The notes beneath the pieces are model-generated. The model ran no database searches, was not told where the DNA came from, and saw only the letters and a list, made by a program, of their open reading frames with translations. The translations under genes were made by a program, and so were the position numbers. Shown here one piece after another: positions 1-53,334 of a stretch of DNA of 64,000 nt. Within the stretch, counting starts at the first letter, position 1, and each line of letters opens with the position of its first letter. Origin of the DNA: Chiridota heheva (Eukaryota > Echinodermata > Holothuroidea > Apodida > Chiridotidae); the NCBI GenBank assembly GCA_020152595.1, contig JAIGNY010000176.1:515001-579000 (forward strand), in the 5' to 3' direction.

Positions 1-715
1 CCACATCAAGACCATCCAAAATGAAGCCCTCGGGCTTTGTCTGGGCACCTCCAGGACCTTCCCAATTACCAGCCTTCATGTTGAAGCCAACGAACCCCCC
101 TTTCTACTAAGGTGTAGAAAGCTTAGCCTCTCCTGTGCTTTTAGAGTCCTCACCAGAACCCTGTTTACAACCTCATTAGGTACCCTAATTCCTCCACCCT
201 CTTTGATAAGGCTAAAACCCTATCCCCTCCCTTTAGCTTACGCATCAAGTCAGACCTCCATCTCGGCATCAACCCCGCCACTCTTGGCACCTTCTCCTGG
301 CCCACTTTGTGCAAAATTGCCATTGCACCCTCACAGTCCATCGCGTTCTCCTTGCTTGCCCCCCAATACAACCTTCCCAGAGCTTTCCTTGCTCCCCACA
401 ACTCGATTGCCGAATTCTTCCAGAAAAACCCTCTGGATAAAATTATCTCCTTCCTTCATTATGCTTCCCGTATTTAGACCATTAAAACCATATTTAGTCC
501 TCCTCTCTCACCCCCTCTCTCTACTTTGTTTTTGGGGGTTTTTCACCCATACACCTCCTCTCTCGATCCCAGCTTTCTGACTTTTAGTTCTTGTATTTCT
601 CTCAATCTTCTCCTGTTTTCTTTTCTTTCTACCTCTAGAATGATCTAACCTCTTGGGCACAATTTGACCCTAGTTGTCGTGGGGCCGTTAAGTTCTCAAA
701 AAAAAAACCATCAAC
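1..715 (+). mobile_element. 5'-truncated LINE fragment, internal deletion (copy 1)
   Basis: The first 110 bases translate to the conserved stretch between reverse transcriptase and RNase H of I/Jockey-type LINEs (IQNEALGLCLGTSRTF, then VEANEPP). Bases 110-300 align with 3,887-4,094 of the second copy. The match then jumps to sequence equivalent to about 4,847 onward, so the RNase H part, roughly 750 bp, is missing here. The end (GCCGTTAAG followed by an A-rich tail near 690-720) matches the second copy's 3' end. The reading frame is broken. The element is dead and continues off the left edge of the window. Confidence 0.75.
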
Positions 716-1880
716 AAAAATAATGTCGGGTATTAAAGGCAGCTATACTTGGGTAGAGGCAGTCTTTCATTATTATAAAGGGCATTTTTTTAACTTTGCA
801 AACCACCTGGGTTCCACCGCCTTAGAATGCTAGTACTACTTTGTCTCTGGTAAATCATTTTGTTGATTATTGTTCCGGATCCTTGTTTCCTGATCACAGC
901 CTTAGTATTCTTTCCTTCTACTATAGGATTTTCATTATTTGAAAGGCATAATAGCCCACTTAGCCTATCAATGCAAGTAATTCAATTCATTTTAAACAGC
1001 AACGCAACCCATCGATAGCGCAACCTGTAAATCGTTTCACGTTTCTGCGTACGTTTTGCAAAAAATGTCACGATTTAATTGGACAACATGGCCGATCACG
1101 GTAGCAATAAAAGCATTGGGCCATAGGCGGCGAAACCGAGGGCACATGGAGCACGTGTCCCTCACTTTTCTCAAAAGTTTAAAAAGTGCCCTTTCTCTGA
1201 GGGAAAATTGCCCTTTTTCAGATGAAAAATTGCCCTTTCATAGAAGACAAGTGCTCTTTTTAAAATGAAACCTGCCCTTTCAATTAATTGAAAAACTTTT
1301 CATTCAAAGACTATGTATATCTTTTTATTAAAGAAAATAACAACTATCGCCTAAAAGGATTAAATTTGAAATTTCACGCGCGTCGCGCGCATACACTATT
1401 TTCAAATTCCCATAAAGACAAAGTTGAGGTGCAACAGCCCTACGGACTTTTATACCTACAAGGCCTTTATCTCTGCCTACCTTTATTTTCGCAGCTTATA
1501 TAATTTGTAAAACTATTTAAAATAGGGTCTTTCTATAGAGTGTGCGAGCCACCCCAAATTTCATTACTAGGGCATCTTTGAAATGGGCCATGCAGGGCAA
1601 AACTTACTATTTGGACCCGGGCCATTGTCATGGCATAAACTGACGTACACCCTCTACAATCTTCTTTGTAAAGATTAAAAGGTGCCCCTTTACAGATATA
1701 ACAAAAGTGTTATTCAAATTATTAAAATATATTCAAGTCCCTTTATTCAGTTATTAGGCATGATTAACATCAAAATACCACAAATTTCACTCATGGAGAG
1801 CCTTTAATTTGGGTTCTGCCACTGACTCGCAGAAGACTGCGTGTAATTTGGGCCATCTGGTCTAATTTATAGGCCTACTG
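716..1880. other. Intergenic, no gene seen
   Basis: AT-rich sequence without a supported coding region. Between 1,160 and 1,285 the short motif TTGCCCTTTT and variants recur several times at 25-30 bp spacing. A CG-rich spot (GCGCGTCGCGCGC) lies near 1,378. Nothing else is recognisable. Confidence 0.5.
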
Positions 1881-1915
1881 CAGTGGCGTCGGGGGAGGGG
1901 AAATTACCCCCTATA
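1881..1915 (+). mobile_element. hAT-like left terminus (unpaired)
   Basis: CAGTGGCGTCGGGGG followed by a run of G and then CCCC resembles the terminal inverted repeat of the hAT-type element at 51,510-52,659 (CAGTGGCGTGTC). The eight bases before it (GCCTACTG) are not found after any candidate right end in the window, so the partner end is unknown or lost. Confidence 0.35.
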
Positions 1916-2867
1916 ATTTTCATTACCGTTACTTATCCCTCCAATGATATTAAATTGTGTGTTAATCTGACCCGCGCTATGAAATAAAACAACGCTAAAT
2001 AACTATTCACCGCCATATTAATGCATAAATTCGTACAATATTGATTTATTGATATGCTCTTATGAGTATTTCGGCCATTCAGCTATCCATGATATCTGCA
2101 TAGCCGGTTGCAGTATGTGTTACCATAATTTGGGGTAATTATTATTACATTTATACATCAATATATCACATTCCATTTCTTCAATGCGTCTCTATAAATT
2201 ATATAAATAAAACAGTGCTTTCTCATAAAAGTTTTGTCTTCCCGGGCGATCATCATAAAGAAACAAAAGCTCATGCATGATTTCTTTACCAAGAAAGTCT
2301 TTACTGAGAAAGGGTTAGTATGCTACTTATAATTTATTCAACAGATATGATGATTTTAAGATAATATCTGGATAAAGTAATGTTTGAAATAAAAACATTT
2401 GAAGTCCATATGCAAGAGTTAAATAATAGATCAATAATTATAGGGAATTACCACAAATTCACAATTGAGAACGGTAAGTTTCTAGATAGAAAATGTGTCT
2501 TTTTGATCACGTGACAACTGATACTTCGTCTTCTGATAGGTAAAATCTTGGAGGTGGTTTGAATTCATATGCGCTTTGTCGGTTCATGTACTTAGTGTTT
2601 TAAATGTGCCTCTAATATATTGGTTTGTGTATCAGCATTAGTTGAAAGTAGATGATATTGCATGTTATGTGATGTTAATAGTCTACGGACAGATGCACTA
2701 AAAATCGTGAAATATTAAAACAAATTCCAATCAAAATCAGATAAAAATTTGTGTCATTATTCAAATTTGTATGACTTAAGCAGGCTCTCTTATTATATAA
2801 ATGATTTATTCTTTAAAGGTCTATAAAAAGGTAGAGACTCTATATTCACCAAAATGAGTGCAATTCT
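1916..2867. other. Intergenic, no gene seen
   Basis: AT-rich sequence with no coding region, RNA gene or repeat that I can support. Confidence 0.5.
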
Positions 2868-3546
2868 CAAAAGAATACCTCTTAAATTACACTGATCAAA
2901 AGCACTTAAGATAGTCTTTAAATTACACTGATCAAAAGCACTCAGAGTAGTCTTTAAATTACACTGATCAAAAGCATTCAGAATAGTCTTTAAATGACAC
3001 TGATCAAAAGCACTCAGAATAGTCTTTAAATGACACTGATCAAAAGCACTCAGAATAGTCTTTAAATGACACTGATCAAAAGCACTCAGAGTGGTCTTTA
3101 AATTACACTGATCAAAAGCACTCAGAATAGTCTTTAAATGACACTGATCAAAAGCACTCAGAATAGTCTTTAAATGACACTGATCAAAAGCACTCAGAGT
3201 GGTCTTTAAATTACACTGATCAAAAGCATTCAGAATAGTCTTTAAATGACACTGATCAAAAGCACTCAGAATAGTCTTTAAATGACACTGATCAAAAGCA
3301 CTCAGAATAGTCTTTAAATGACACTGATCAAAAGCACTTAGAATAGTCTTTAAATTACACTGATCAAAAGCACTCAGAATAGTCTTTAAATTACACTGAT
3401 CAAAAGCACTCAGAATAGTATTTAAATGACACTGATCAAAAGCACTCAGAATGGTCTTTAAATTACACTGATCAAAAGCACTCAGAATAGTCTTTAAATT
3501 ATACTGATCAAAAGCACTCAAAATATTCTTTAAATTACAGTCTTTA
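2868..3546. repeat. 36-bp minisatellite, about 18 copies
   Basis: Tandem repeats with unit CACTGATCAAAAGCACTCAG plus AATAGTCTTTAAATGA (36 bp). Variants at fixed positions (AATAG/GAGTGG, AATGA/AATTA) alternate along the array, showing higher-order duplication of multi-unit blocks. Because 36 is a multiple of three, the minus strand stays open for 252 codons with a 12-residue period (LKTILSAFDQCH). That open frame follows from unit length and is not evidence of a gene. Confidence 0.92.
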
Positions 3547-3695
3547 AACATGGTTATATAATCTTTTTAGATGACTTATGAAAGTGCCAGATTATTTAAA
3601 ATTCCATCTTGGAGATGTAGTGTAGAATTTTGTTAATGAAGTGAAACAAGATTCGTTTAAAAATGTTTTCAATAATTGTTAAAGGTGCTTAGAAA

Positions 3696-3740
3696 CAGTG
3701 GCGTAGCTAAGGGTGCAAGTGCCCCCAATAATTGCTGTAC
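3696..3740 (+). mobile_element. hAT-like left terminus (unpaired)
   Basis: CAGTGGCGTAGCTAAGGGTG followed by CAAGTGCCCCC has the layout common to hAT-type ends in marine invertebrates. The preceding 8 bp (CTTAGAAA) do not recur after the right-type end at 6,411. Either the element was rearranged or the two ends belong to different insertions. Confidence 0.4.
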
Positions 3741-3875
3741 CCCCAATGAAAAACCGGAGCTCAAAATGTTCACATGATGATTTCAAACATTTTTTGTCCT
3801 TTTTTCTATCATCCTAATAATTAGTTGTTTCCTGTTCTAATTCTAACTCAAACTTTGGTCAGTGTTTCAATAATT

Positions 3876-3885
3876 CTCTTTAATA
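3876..3885. repeat. Target-site duplication of LINE copy 2, left
   Basis: CTCTTTAATA here and CTCTTTGATA at 5,230-5,239 flank the LINE copy with one mismatch over 10 bp. Confidence 0.6.
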
Positions 3886-5229
3886 GATGTAGAAAGCTTG
3901 GCCTTTCCTATGCTTTTAGGGTCCTCACCAACACCCAGAACCCGGTTTACAACCTCATTAGGTACTCCAATTTCTCCACCCTCTTTGATAGGACTAAATC
4001 CCTATCCCCTCCCTTCAGCTTACGCATTAAATCAGACCTCTTCCATCTCGGCATCAACCCCACCACTCTCGGCACCTTCTCCTGGCCCACTTTTCCTCCT
4101 TGGGCCACCCCTTTCCCTTCTGTCCACCTGGGCCTCTCCACTCATCACAAAGCTCAAACCCATCCTAACCTCTTCATCAATCTCCACAACCAAGTCAAAG
4201 ACCAACTCTCAAATTACACCTGCATTTATACTGATGGGTCCAAGGAGGGCAACAAGACAGCTGCTGCTGCCGTCATCCAAGACATCACCCTCAGTAGCAG
4301 ACTTCCCGACTACTCATCCATCTTTTCAGCCGAGGCTAAGGTCATTCTCCTTGCCCTCAACTTTATTGAGTACTCCCCGTTCAGCCACTTTGTTATTTTC
4401 TCCGACTCAAAGGCTGTTCTTACTTCTTTACTCAACCTTAAATGGGATAACCTCACATGCCACCTCATCCTCCGCAAACTCCTTTCTCCCACCCTCTGCA
4501 GGAAAAGTATTCTTTTCTTCTGGATACCCAGCCATGTTGGCATTCGGGTAAAGACAGGGTTGATGCAGCCGCTAAGCTTGCCCTCACCCTCCCCCTTCCC
4601 CTTTTCCCAAAACCCTCTCTGACATCAAACCGCTTATCCGCTTATCGCTTCCCTTGTTCGGGACCGCTGGCAAACCCCATGGAAGTCCTAAATTGATAAC
4701 AAACTCCATGTCATCTAGCCCACAATTCCGATCAAAGCCACCATCAACAACTTCTCTCGTATTGACAACGTTCATATTACCCGTCTTAGAATTGGTCACA
4801 CTCATCTCACCCACTCCCACCTCCTTATTGGTTCCCCCAACCCCTCTGCAACAATTGCCATTGCACCCTCACAATCCTTCACGTTCTCCTTGCTTGCCCC
4901 CTGTACAACCTTCCCAGAGCTTCCCTCGCTCCCTACAACTCAATTGCTGAGTTCTTCCAAAAAGATCCTCCAGATAAAATTATCTCCTTCCTTCATCATG
5001 CCTCCCTCTACGACCATATTTAATTCTCCTTTTCCACTCCCTCTCTACTTTGTTTTTGTTTCAATCATGCACCTCCCCTCACGATCACAGCTTTCTGACC
5101 TTTTGTCCTTAAATTTATCTCATTCTCCCCCTGTTTCCTTTACTTCCTACCTCTAGAATGATCTGACCTCTCAGGCACAATTTGACCTTAGTTGTTGTGG
5201 TGCCGTTAAGCCATCATCAAACAAACAAA
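3886..5229 (+). mobile_element. 5'-truncated LINE with RNase H domain (copy 2)
   Basis: This is the 3' portion of an I/Jockey-like LINE ORF2 that carries a C-terminal RNase H. In the frame at 3,825-4,622 the RNase H hallmarks appear in order: YTDGSKEG (first Asp), AEAKVILLAL (Glu), FSDSKAVL (second Asp) and FFWIPSHVGI. The frame changes near 4,548, after which KDRVDAAAKLAL continues in another frame, so the protein is broken. RNase H cleaves the RNA strand of the RNA-DNA hybrid during retrotransposition. The 3' end shows the GTGCCGTTAAG motif shared with the copy at 1-715, then a CAAACAAAC tail. A 10-bp imperfect target duplication supports a bona fide insertion truncated at its 5' end. Confidence 0.8.
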
Positions 5230-5599
5230 CTCTTTGATAAAGTTTCCTTTTAACTTTCACTGATTTATTGAAAAAATATTAGAAATATACAGGTGCACCG
5301 TGATTTTGTGCCAGACTTCCTAGTTTGTGAGTTCCGTGGACGATCTGATACATCAATACACTGATACATGCAGCTATCTGGCTATAGGCGTATACCTGTA
5401 CACGGGCCCTACATTTTCAAGAGGGAAAATAATATTTTGACTAAAAATTTTTTATTTTTTTCTTGAAACGTTTGGTGGATTTTGAATAAATTATGGCAAA
5501 CAAAATTGTCAGCAAAGTACCCAGCAAGACATTTTTCTTTATTTTAAACGTTTTTGTGACTTCTTTAGAGTTATTTGATATCAAATCATGTTTTTTCCT

Positions 5600-6411
5600 A
5601 ATTTTCTTCTTCCACTACTTATCTGAGTTAATTTTAACGTTAGATTTTAAACTGTTGTAATGTTCTGTGTCTTCAGCTTTCAAGCCTACTTAGTTTCAAC
5701 GAAAACATTCAATCTCCAGAGGTTCGGGGGCTTCACCCCTGGAGCCCAGCTTATTTTGTCAGAATTGTCTCAATGTGCAGGGGAAATTTCTATTCTACAT
5801 GATTTGAAATGATTACCTAAATGCTTATCTGTTGATTTTAACATTAGAATCTACAATTTTCTTCTTTTCATCAATTTAATTTTTGATCTTCTTTGTTTGA
5901 TTTTAAGCCATTTTGAGTCATCAAAAACAAGAAATTTACAAAGCATCCGGAGATTTGCCCCTGACATTGCCCCTGGCTTTACCCCTGGTTTTGCCCCTGG
6001 ACCCCAGGAATTTTGATGACGGAATTGTTTTCACTTTCAGAGGATATTTCTTTTCTACCTGTTTAGTAATGGTAGCCCAAATGCTTACAGCAGTACATGT
6101 TTTTCTGAGTTTATCTTAATATCTAAATCTAAAATTTTCTTCTTTTCATGAACTTATTTTTTGAACATCTGTATTTGATTTTAAGTCATTTGGGGGAATC
6201 AGAAGCAAGAAATCTGCAGAGCTTTCGGGAGCTTCGACCCCTGGAACCCTACCAGGGATTTGGCCCTGGTACCCCACGTCGTTAAGCGCACAATACGCGT
6301 GTGCAGTGCGACACATTTTTAGTGCAACCCCCTTCCCTACTCCCACCCCTCCCCCATTTTCACCTCTTAACTGTTGTGCCCCCCAAACGAAAATCTCTGG
6401 CGACGCCACTG
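5600..6411. repeat. About 255-bp degenerate tandem repeat ending in a hAT-like right terminus
   Basis: Three degenerate units of roughly 250-260 bp start near 5,600, 5,865 and 6,125. Each runs through ATTTTCTTCTTTTCAT, then TTTGATTTTAAG, then a C-rich block of the form CCCCTGGA. In the middle unit the octamer GCCCCTGG and variants repeat about five times (5,955-6,010). The right edge (CTCTGGCGACGCCACTG, ending at 6,411) is the reverse complement of a CAGTGGCGTC hAT-type terminus. Probably the internal and right part of a non-autonomous hAT-like element whose left end cannot be assigned. Confidence 0.5.
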
Positions 6412-6984
6412 CAGGAGTATAAACTCTCAAATGAACTTTAAAATTGGGCTACTAAAATCATTTGTGTAGATATTCAAATTTATGATGTAAACATGAGCCG
6501 CTGGTATGCATTAAGCATGACAGATGCTGTGGCAATGTAAAGATACTTAAGATTTTGTCACGAGATCACCCAAACAATATTGGATTGAACGGTGGGTATA
6601 CAAAAAAAGCAAAACAATAGATAATACAAGATGATAACACAAAGAAAACTAGAATACTCAATTTAAACTGGATGGAGTGTGCAAATTACAAACTGCTTGT
6701 CAAATTTTCCCTCTATATCTTTTTAAAAACCTATTCAGAATTTAGGATATTTTTGTTCTTAATTAGGTTTTTTTTATATTCACATTTCTTCACAATATAA
6801 TGTAATTTTTGTATGTAATTTTTGAAGTTATTTCGTTTAGATGTGTACCTACATAGCATGATCAAAATTTAAGTTTTGGAAATTCAATCCTTTCTGTTTC
6901 AAATCGAGCCTTCCCTCCTTCATGTTATGAAATTTGCGTATTTTGCATCCCTTTCTTAATAGCGAAAGATAATACATTGATATG
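6412..6984. other. Intergenic, no gene seen
   Basis: AT-rich sequence with no supported feature. Confidence 0.5.
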
Positions 6985-7085
6985 TTTGCAACCAATTGTG
7001 AAACCCTGGGGAATGGGAGACCCACTAGCACCTATCAGCCTGTAGCTTGCCAAGCTGACGCTTTGACCGCTAGACCGCAGAGGTC
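6985..7085 (-). mobile_element. Probable tRNA-derived SINE head
   Basis: Read on the minus strand from 7,085: GACCTCTGCGGTCTAGCGGT, then CAAAGCGTCAGC, resembles a tRNA 5' half with a Pol III A-box-like segment. GGGTTTCACAATTGG about 70 bp further is a weak B box. Not a functional tRNA: no consistent cloverleaf was seen. Confidence 0.35.
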
Positions 7086-7966
7086 CTTAATGACGCGATA
7101 AAAAATATTTGTTCATTATTAATTAGTTTTGTCTGTTTGTGGTACCATCTTAAAACAGGTCTACCCATTCTGAACCGGTCTTTCTTGTGATGATCATTAT
7201 TTAGTATTGGCTGCAAGTCATTCAAGTTTTCATTTATTTAGGTACAGTAATTTCTATCCTACCAGATATTGTGTCACAACATACTGCAATTCAATCCTTT
7301 GAATTCCTGATAAAAATTCTCACATTTCAAGTTCCCTGAGTAAGGTTTTGCTATATGATCAATTGCTGGGTTTTCTATGAACTGTAAAAACACTTTTCCT
7401 CAAGATATATCAATGCTACATAGATGTTTCTACCTATACCTGTACACAATATTGGCACAAAAAAAAAATCAGTAGGAAAATACCAAAAGTTTTGCCATTA
7501 TATTCAGTGGGAAAACACGTTACCCTGCTGATTTAACACCTAATCTATGTCAATTTTACACATAGCTGTACATCTGTATAGCTAATAAATATTTGTGCTT
7601 CTAAACAACTTAAACAATTATTGGAAACAATTTTAAACAATCTTTTTTCACATCAGTATTTCAAAATTTATACCACGTCCCCAAGATGCACATGGAGGTG
7701 CAGTGGTTCTTATGGGATTCTTTCTAATCCACAAGTAGGCTAAAACAGTTCAAGTCGATTCTAAAAAGAACAAACAAGGTTCAGGGTCTAAGCGTTATTC
7801 CCAATCAATATATGTAGACATTCTCATGATCACATTCATGTTAAGGAAAGAAGTACTATTTAAAGAATAACATAAAATGTGTAAGCCGTTTTTTCATACA
7901 TCACACATTTTCCATGTCAGAAAATACTCCAACTATTATCCGCAAAAAATCCAAAAAACAAACATA
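7086..7966. other. Intergenic, no gene seen
   Basis: AT-rich sequence with no coding region or structured repeat that I can support. Confidence 0.5.
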
Positions 7967-8700
7967 TTGTTAGGCAGTTTATTCTGCTTTCTGCATGTAA
8001 TAGAAATAGATGAAAAACATAATGTCACGCTGTTTATTCTTCCCTCTGCATGTAATAGAAATAGATGAAAAACATAGTGTTACAGGGGTTTTTTTTCTGC
8101 CCTCTGCATGTAATAGAAATAAATGGAAAACATATTGTTACGCTGTTTATTCTGCTCTCTGCATGCAATAGAAATAAAGGAAAAACATATTGTTACGCTG
8201 TTTATTCTGCTCTCTGTATGTAATAGAAATAAATAAAAAACTTATGGTTACGCTGTTTTTTCCTGCCCTCTGCATATAATACAAATAAATGAAAAACATA
8301 TTGTATACCTGTTTATTTTGCTCTCTGCATGTAATAGAAATAAATGAAAAACATATTGTTACGCTGTTTATTCTGCCCTCTGCATGTAATAGAAATAAAT
8401 GAAAAAATAGTCTTACAAGGGCTTTTTTCTGCCCTCTGCATGTAATATAATTAAATGAAAAAATATTGCGCAGTTTATTCTGCTCTCTGCATGTAATAGA
8501 AATAAATGAAAAACATATTGTTACGCTGTTTATTTTGCTCTCTGCATGTAATCGAAATAAATGAAAATCATATTGTTACGCTGTTTATTCTTCTCTCTGC
8601 ATGTATTAGAAATCAATGCAAAACATATTGTTACGCTATTTATTCTGCCCTCTGCATGTAATAGAAATCAATGTAAAACATTGTTACGCTGTTTATTCTG
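7967..8700. repeat. 55-bp minisatellite, about 13 copies
   Basis: The unit runs TTGTTACGCTGTTTATTCTG, CTCTCTGCATGTAATAGAAA, TAAATGAAAAACATA (55 bp). Copies are degenerate, with small indels and point changes. The most conserved core is CTCTGCATGTAATAGAAAT. Confidence 0.9.
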
Positions 8701-9950
8701 TTTACACTGAATGTGTATTAACACCGTTTCAATGCAAACTAGTATGGATGGAAGTCTTATAATTAGGAGGCCTGCACAAATTGTACAGTAAGGTAAAACC
8801 ACAAACTAATGACATATGTTTTGATTCCGTTCTAAACATAACCTTATATTCAGAAATGTGATCAAACAGTGCACTTAAATCACCAAGCAACCTTGTCTGC
8901 TAAATAGGTGACTCTGCATTTGTCCTCATAGTCTTTTCTAACGTTCAGGATGTGTATGATATTCAATTTACAAATATCCCAAATAGAATATCAAAAATTC
9001 GTTTCACTGGGAATCAAGTGAAAATCGTTGTTGGTTGAAATCATCCGGCAAGTATAAAATCCACCTCGCCGCGGGCTTCCTAGATTGAGATCAATTTATT
9101 TTATGAAATACAAATTCTCTGGGGGTATGTATGAATGATATTATATCAGCAAATTAAGTGGTATGGATGTTCATGGTAGCATTTAGGCACTAGTTGATTA
9201 AAGCAATGCTTTAATTAATTATAAAAAGAGATTTTATATATTGCTGGTTCAGACTGTCAGACACGAAGAAAAACCTTTCTTTGTGAACCTTACCAATGTT
9301 AAGAAGAGAATACAACCTCGTTGGTTTGATAGAGATTGCTTTCAGGCTAAGAAAGAAAAATGTGTTAAACTGAGACCTATAGTGGTGATCATTCCCCTGA
9401 TTGGTATTGGTAGATGGACTGATTACCTTTCATTAACACAGATAAAAAAAAAAAAACCAAAAGTCCAACTTGGCTGACAACAAATTGTTTAACTGTCTCC
9501 ATTAAATGTATTGCTGTGGTTAGAGAGCATGAAGGTGACTGACAACAGCAGCAAGCGTTTACAAAAATGAACATCAACGATTTTTCTTCTTCTATTTCGT
9601 ATTGTTAGTAGGCCAAAAAACTACCAACGCTTTTTTCTTCACTGACAGATATATAACCTTCGCAACATCATCATCATTCTAACCTTCGTTAACAGTTTTA
9701 CATGTATGAGTACCAATCACAAAAGTGGTCAGTGGTATTTTAAGGTATGAATACTCATCTTACCATCCGCACACCTAATTGGTCAATATTTTTCTGTTGA
9801 TAATCCTACCAAAAATAAATCGCGTACGGTAGCAATACGTTGAATTTTCAGCGCTATCTTGTAAACAGGTAGAAGACTTCCAACGCGGACACAAAGCAAC
9901 ATTTTGAAACAAATTGGGAGCGAACATTTTAAGTTACGAGTTGTGTGGAT
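8701..9950. other. Upstream region of the sialyltransferase gene; possible LINE scrap
   Basis: No complete gene. At 9,241-9,475 (+) a short open stretch contains QPRWFDRDCFQAKKEK, which resembles the linker after the endonuclease domain of LINE ORF2 (W-F/W-D-x-x-C-x-x-A-K-K). It has no flanking support and is low confidence. The promoter of the downstream gene should lie here or further upstream, but no TATA box or initiator could be assigned. Confidence 0.35.
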
Positions 9951-51428
<41,478 letters not shown>

Positions 51429-51501
51429 TTGCAAGGGAAACATACATAAACTAGTCTTAATACTCTATAGAGCGCAAACCTCCCGCCCGCTGCAATTCCA
51501 A

Positions 51502-51509
51502 CATGCCTA
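51502..51509. repeat. Target-site duplication CATGCCTA, left
   Basis: CATGCCTA precedes the hAT element and recurs exactly at 52,660-52,667. Confidence 0.92.
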
Positions 51510-52659
51510 CAGTGGCGTGTCTTAAACGGGGCTATTGGGGGCTTAGCCCCCTGAAAATGTCGTAGCCCCCCAAAATTTTTTGTCGAAGCCATCAATTTAA
51601 TTAACTAAAATATCAAATGAACCATATACAAAACAAATATTGGCATTTTTAAAATCGTATCGACTAAATTATCCTTAACTTTGGACCAAGCATCTTGAAT
51701 TTTGGCCACCAAATTTTCAATTTTGGATAACAAATTTTCTCAATAATCTTCAATTTTGAATTAAAGCATTTACGTTTGGACCAAAATCTCCAACATCAGA
51801 ACATAGAGCCAAAAACCTTCAGATAGGGCGGTGAAATTCTTGATATTATCAGGGCCATGCCTCACCATCCCCACACAATATTTTTCTCATAGGCCTATAC
51901 TTATATTTTCGCCCGATAGGCAATTGCTAATGTTTGCCTTGGCAAGGTCTGGGGTATATGAGGGGTCACCTCTCAGGGAATTAAGAACTCGAACATTTTC
52001 CATATAAAAATTGCACTGGTTATTTTATTGAAAATGTTGCTGCTAATTGCGAATTCTTCTTGAATTTTTGGAAATTTTTCTTGAAATTTCGAGGAATCTT
52101 CTTGAATTTTTAGGAATTCGCCTTGCCTTGAATTTTCAGGAATTCGCCTTGCCTTGAATTTTTTAGGAACTCTCTGTGAATTTTTAGAAATCCTCTTGAA
52201 TTTTCAGGAAATTTTATTCATTTCCGATAATTTTTCTTAAATTTGCGCAAAATTTCATATTCGGAAAATTTTCGCAAAATGTTCTTCACCTTTCGGCAAT
52301 TTTTTTTAAATTTCAGCGAAATATCTTTCACTTTTCGGGAATTTTTTTTCATTTAAGTCTAAAGAAATCTTCAATTTCCGGGAAAACCTTTCTTCAATTT
52401 CCAGAAAATTGATTGAATTTCCGGAAAATTACTGTCAATTTTTCAGGTAATGTTGCCAAAATATCCAACAATTTCCTTCAATTTTATATTCATAATTTCA
52501 AAAATTTCCCTTCTAACCGGGGAGAAAGAAAGCAACCGTGAAATATAAACCCTTTTTTTAAAACCAAAAACAGTGATTAGGGGAGGGGCGGGCATGAATA
52601 TGTGATTCTCAGTAGTGGAATTGAGCCCCCTCAAAAACAAAAAGCTAGACACGCCCCTG
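51510..52659. mobile_element. Non-autonomous hAT element, 1,150 bp
   Basis: Ends are inverted copies: CAGTGGCGTGTCTTAAACGG on the left and, in reverse complement, CAGGGGCGTGTCTAGCTTTT on the right. The 8-bp target duplication and CAGNGGCG ends are hAT hallmarks. No transposase frame is present. The interior contains many short degenerate repeats (GAATTTTTAGGAATT, TTTCGGCAATTTTT). It lies 82 bp after the sialyltransferase stop codon, so it is in or next to the 3' UTR. Confidence 0.92.
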
Positions 52660-52667
52660 CATGCCTA

Positions 52668-53125
52668 GAATAATTTTAGAGTTCATTCGATTCCCATACG
52701 CAATACAACAATCTACCTCAGAAATACTAGGCCCACCAAGATTCATCCCCAAGTTTTGATCAGTAAGGATCATTTGTACACTTGGGAATTACATAGTGAT
52801 TGATTTATTCCAAAGTCATATCATTGTTTTAATTCGGAATACATTATGCAAGCCACGACGACAACACGGAAATGAAAATGTAGCATTATCTAAACAAAGA
52901 GAAAATCATCAGCTTGTATACAAGAGACCGACTGAAGGCGAAATAGAGGGCGGATCTTATGGTGAGATCTATCAATAATTGCTTGAAACTTTCCAAAGGA
53001 TTGTGCTGAACAACTAGAATGTTAGCACTCTGTGGAGCGCATACCTCCTCCCCCAGTTCATCCCCCATCCCCATTATAATCTACTTCAGACATCCTAGGC
53101 CCACCAAGTTTTATCCCCAAGTAAT
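52668..53125 (+). pseudogene. Decayed duplicate of the sialyltransferase 3' end
   Basis: 52,896-52,940 repeats the last codons of exon 10 (AATCATCAGCTTGTATACAA then GAGACCGA, against AGATCATCAGATTGTATACA then AGAGACTGA). Further 3' flanking blocks follow: TAGAGCGCAAACCTCCCGCC at about 51,467 matches TGGAGCGCATACCTCCTCCC at about 53,033, and CTAGGCCCACCAAG occurs at about 52,727 and 53,094. The repeated unit comprises the exon tail plus flank without the hAT element. No upstream exon is duplicated, so this copy cannot encode an enzyme. Confidence 0.7.
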
Positions 53126-53334
53126 CTCTTTGCTTTCTCACTTTTTATCTGAACTGTCATTCGTATTCTAAACACTGCAGGGTTTCTACCTTCTGAATGA
53201 TTTCTTTCTATCATTCATTTCAGATTTATTCAGGCTAAGTATTGATTGTTCAATTTCCACTCGGGGGAAAAACAATTGTTTCGATTTTCTTTGATACCAG
53301 AAACCACTTGAATTAAATTTCTTAGAGTCTAGAA

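Noticed and set aside
2793..3551. 252-codon minus-strand protein with a 12-residue repeat
   Set aside because: Frame stays open because the 36-bp unit is divisible by three; no start context, domain or flanking exon.
1881..6411. One large hAT element spanning both CAGTGGCG ends
   Set aside because: The 8 bp outside the ends differ (GCCTACTG and CAGGAGTA), and 3,696 carries another left end.
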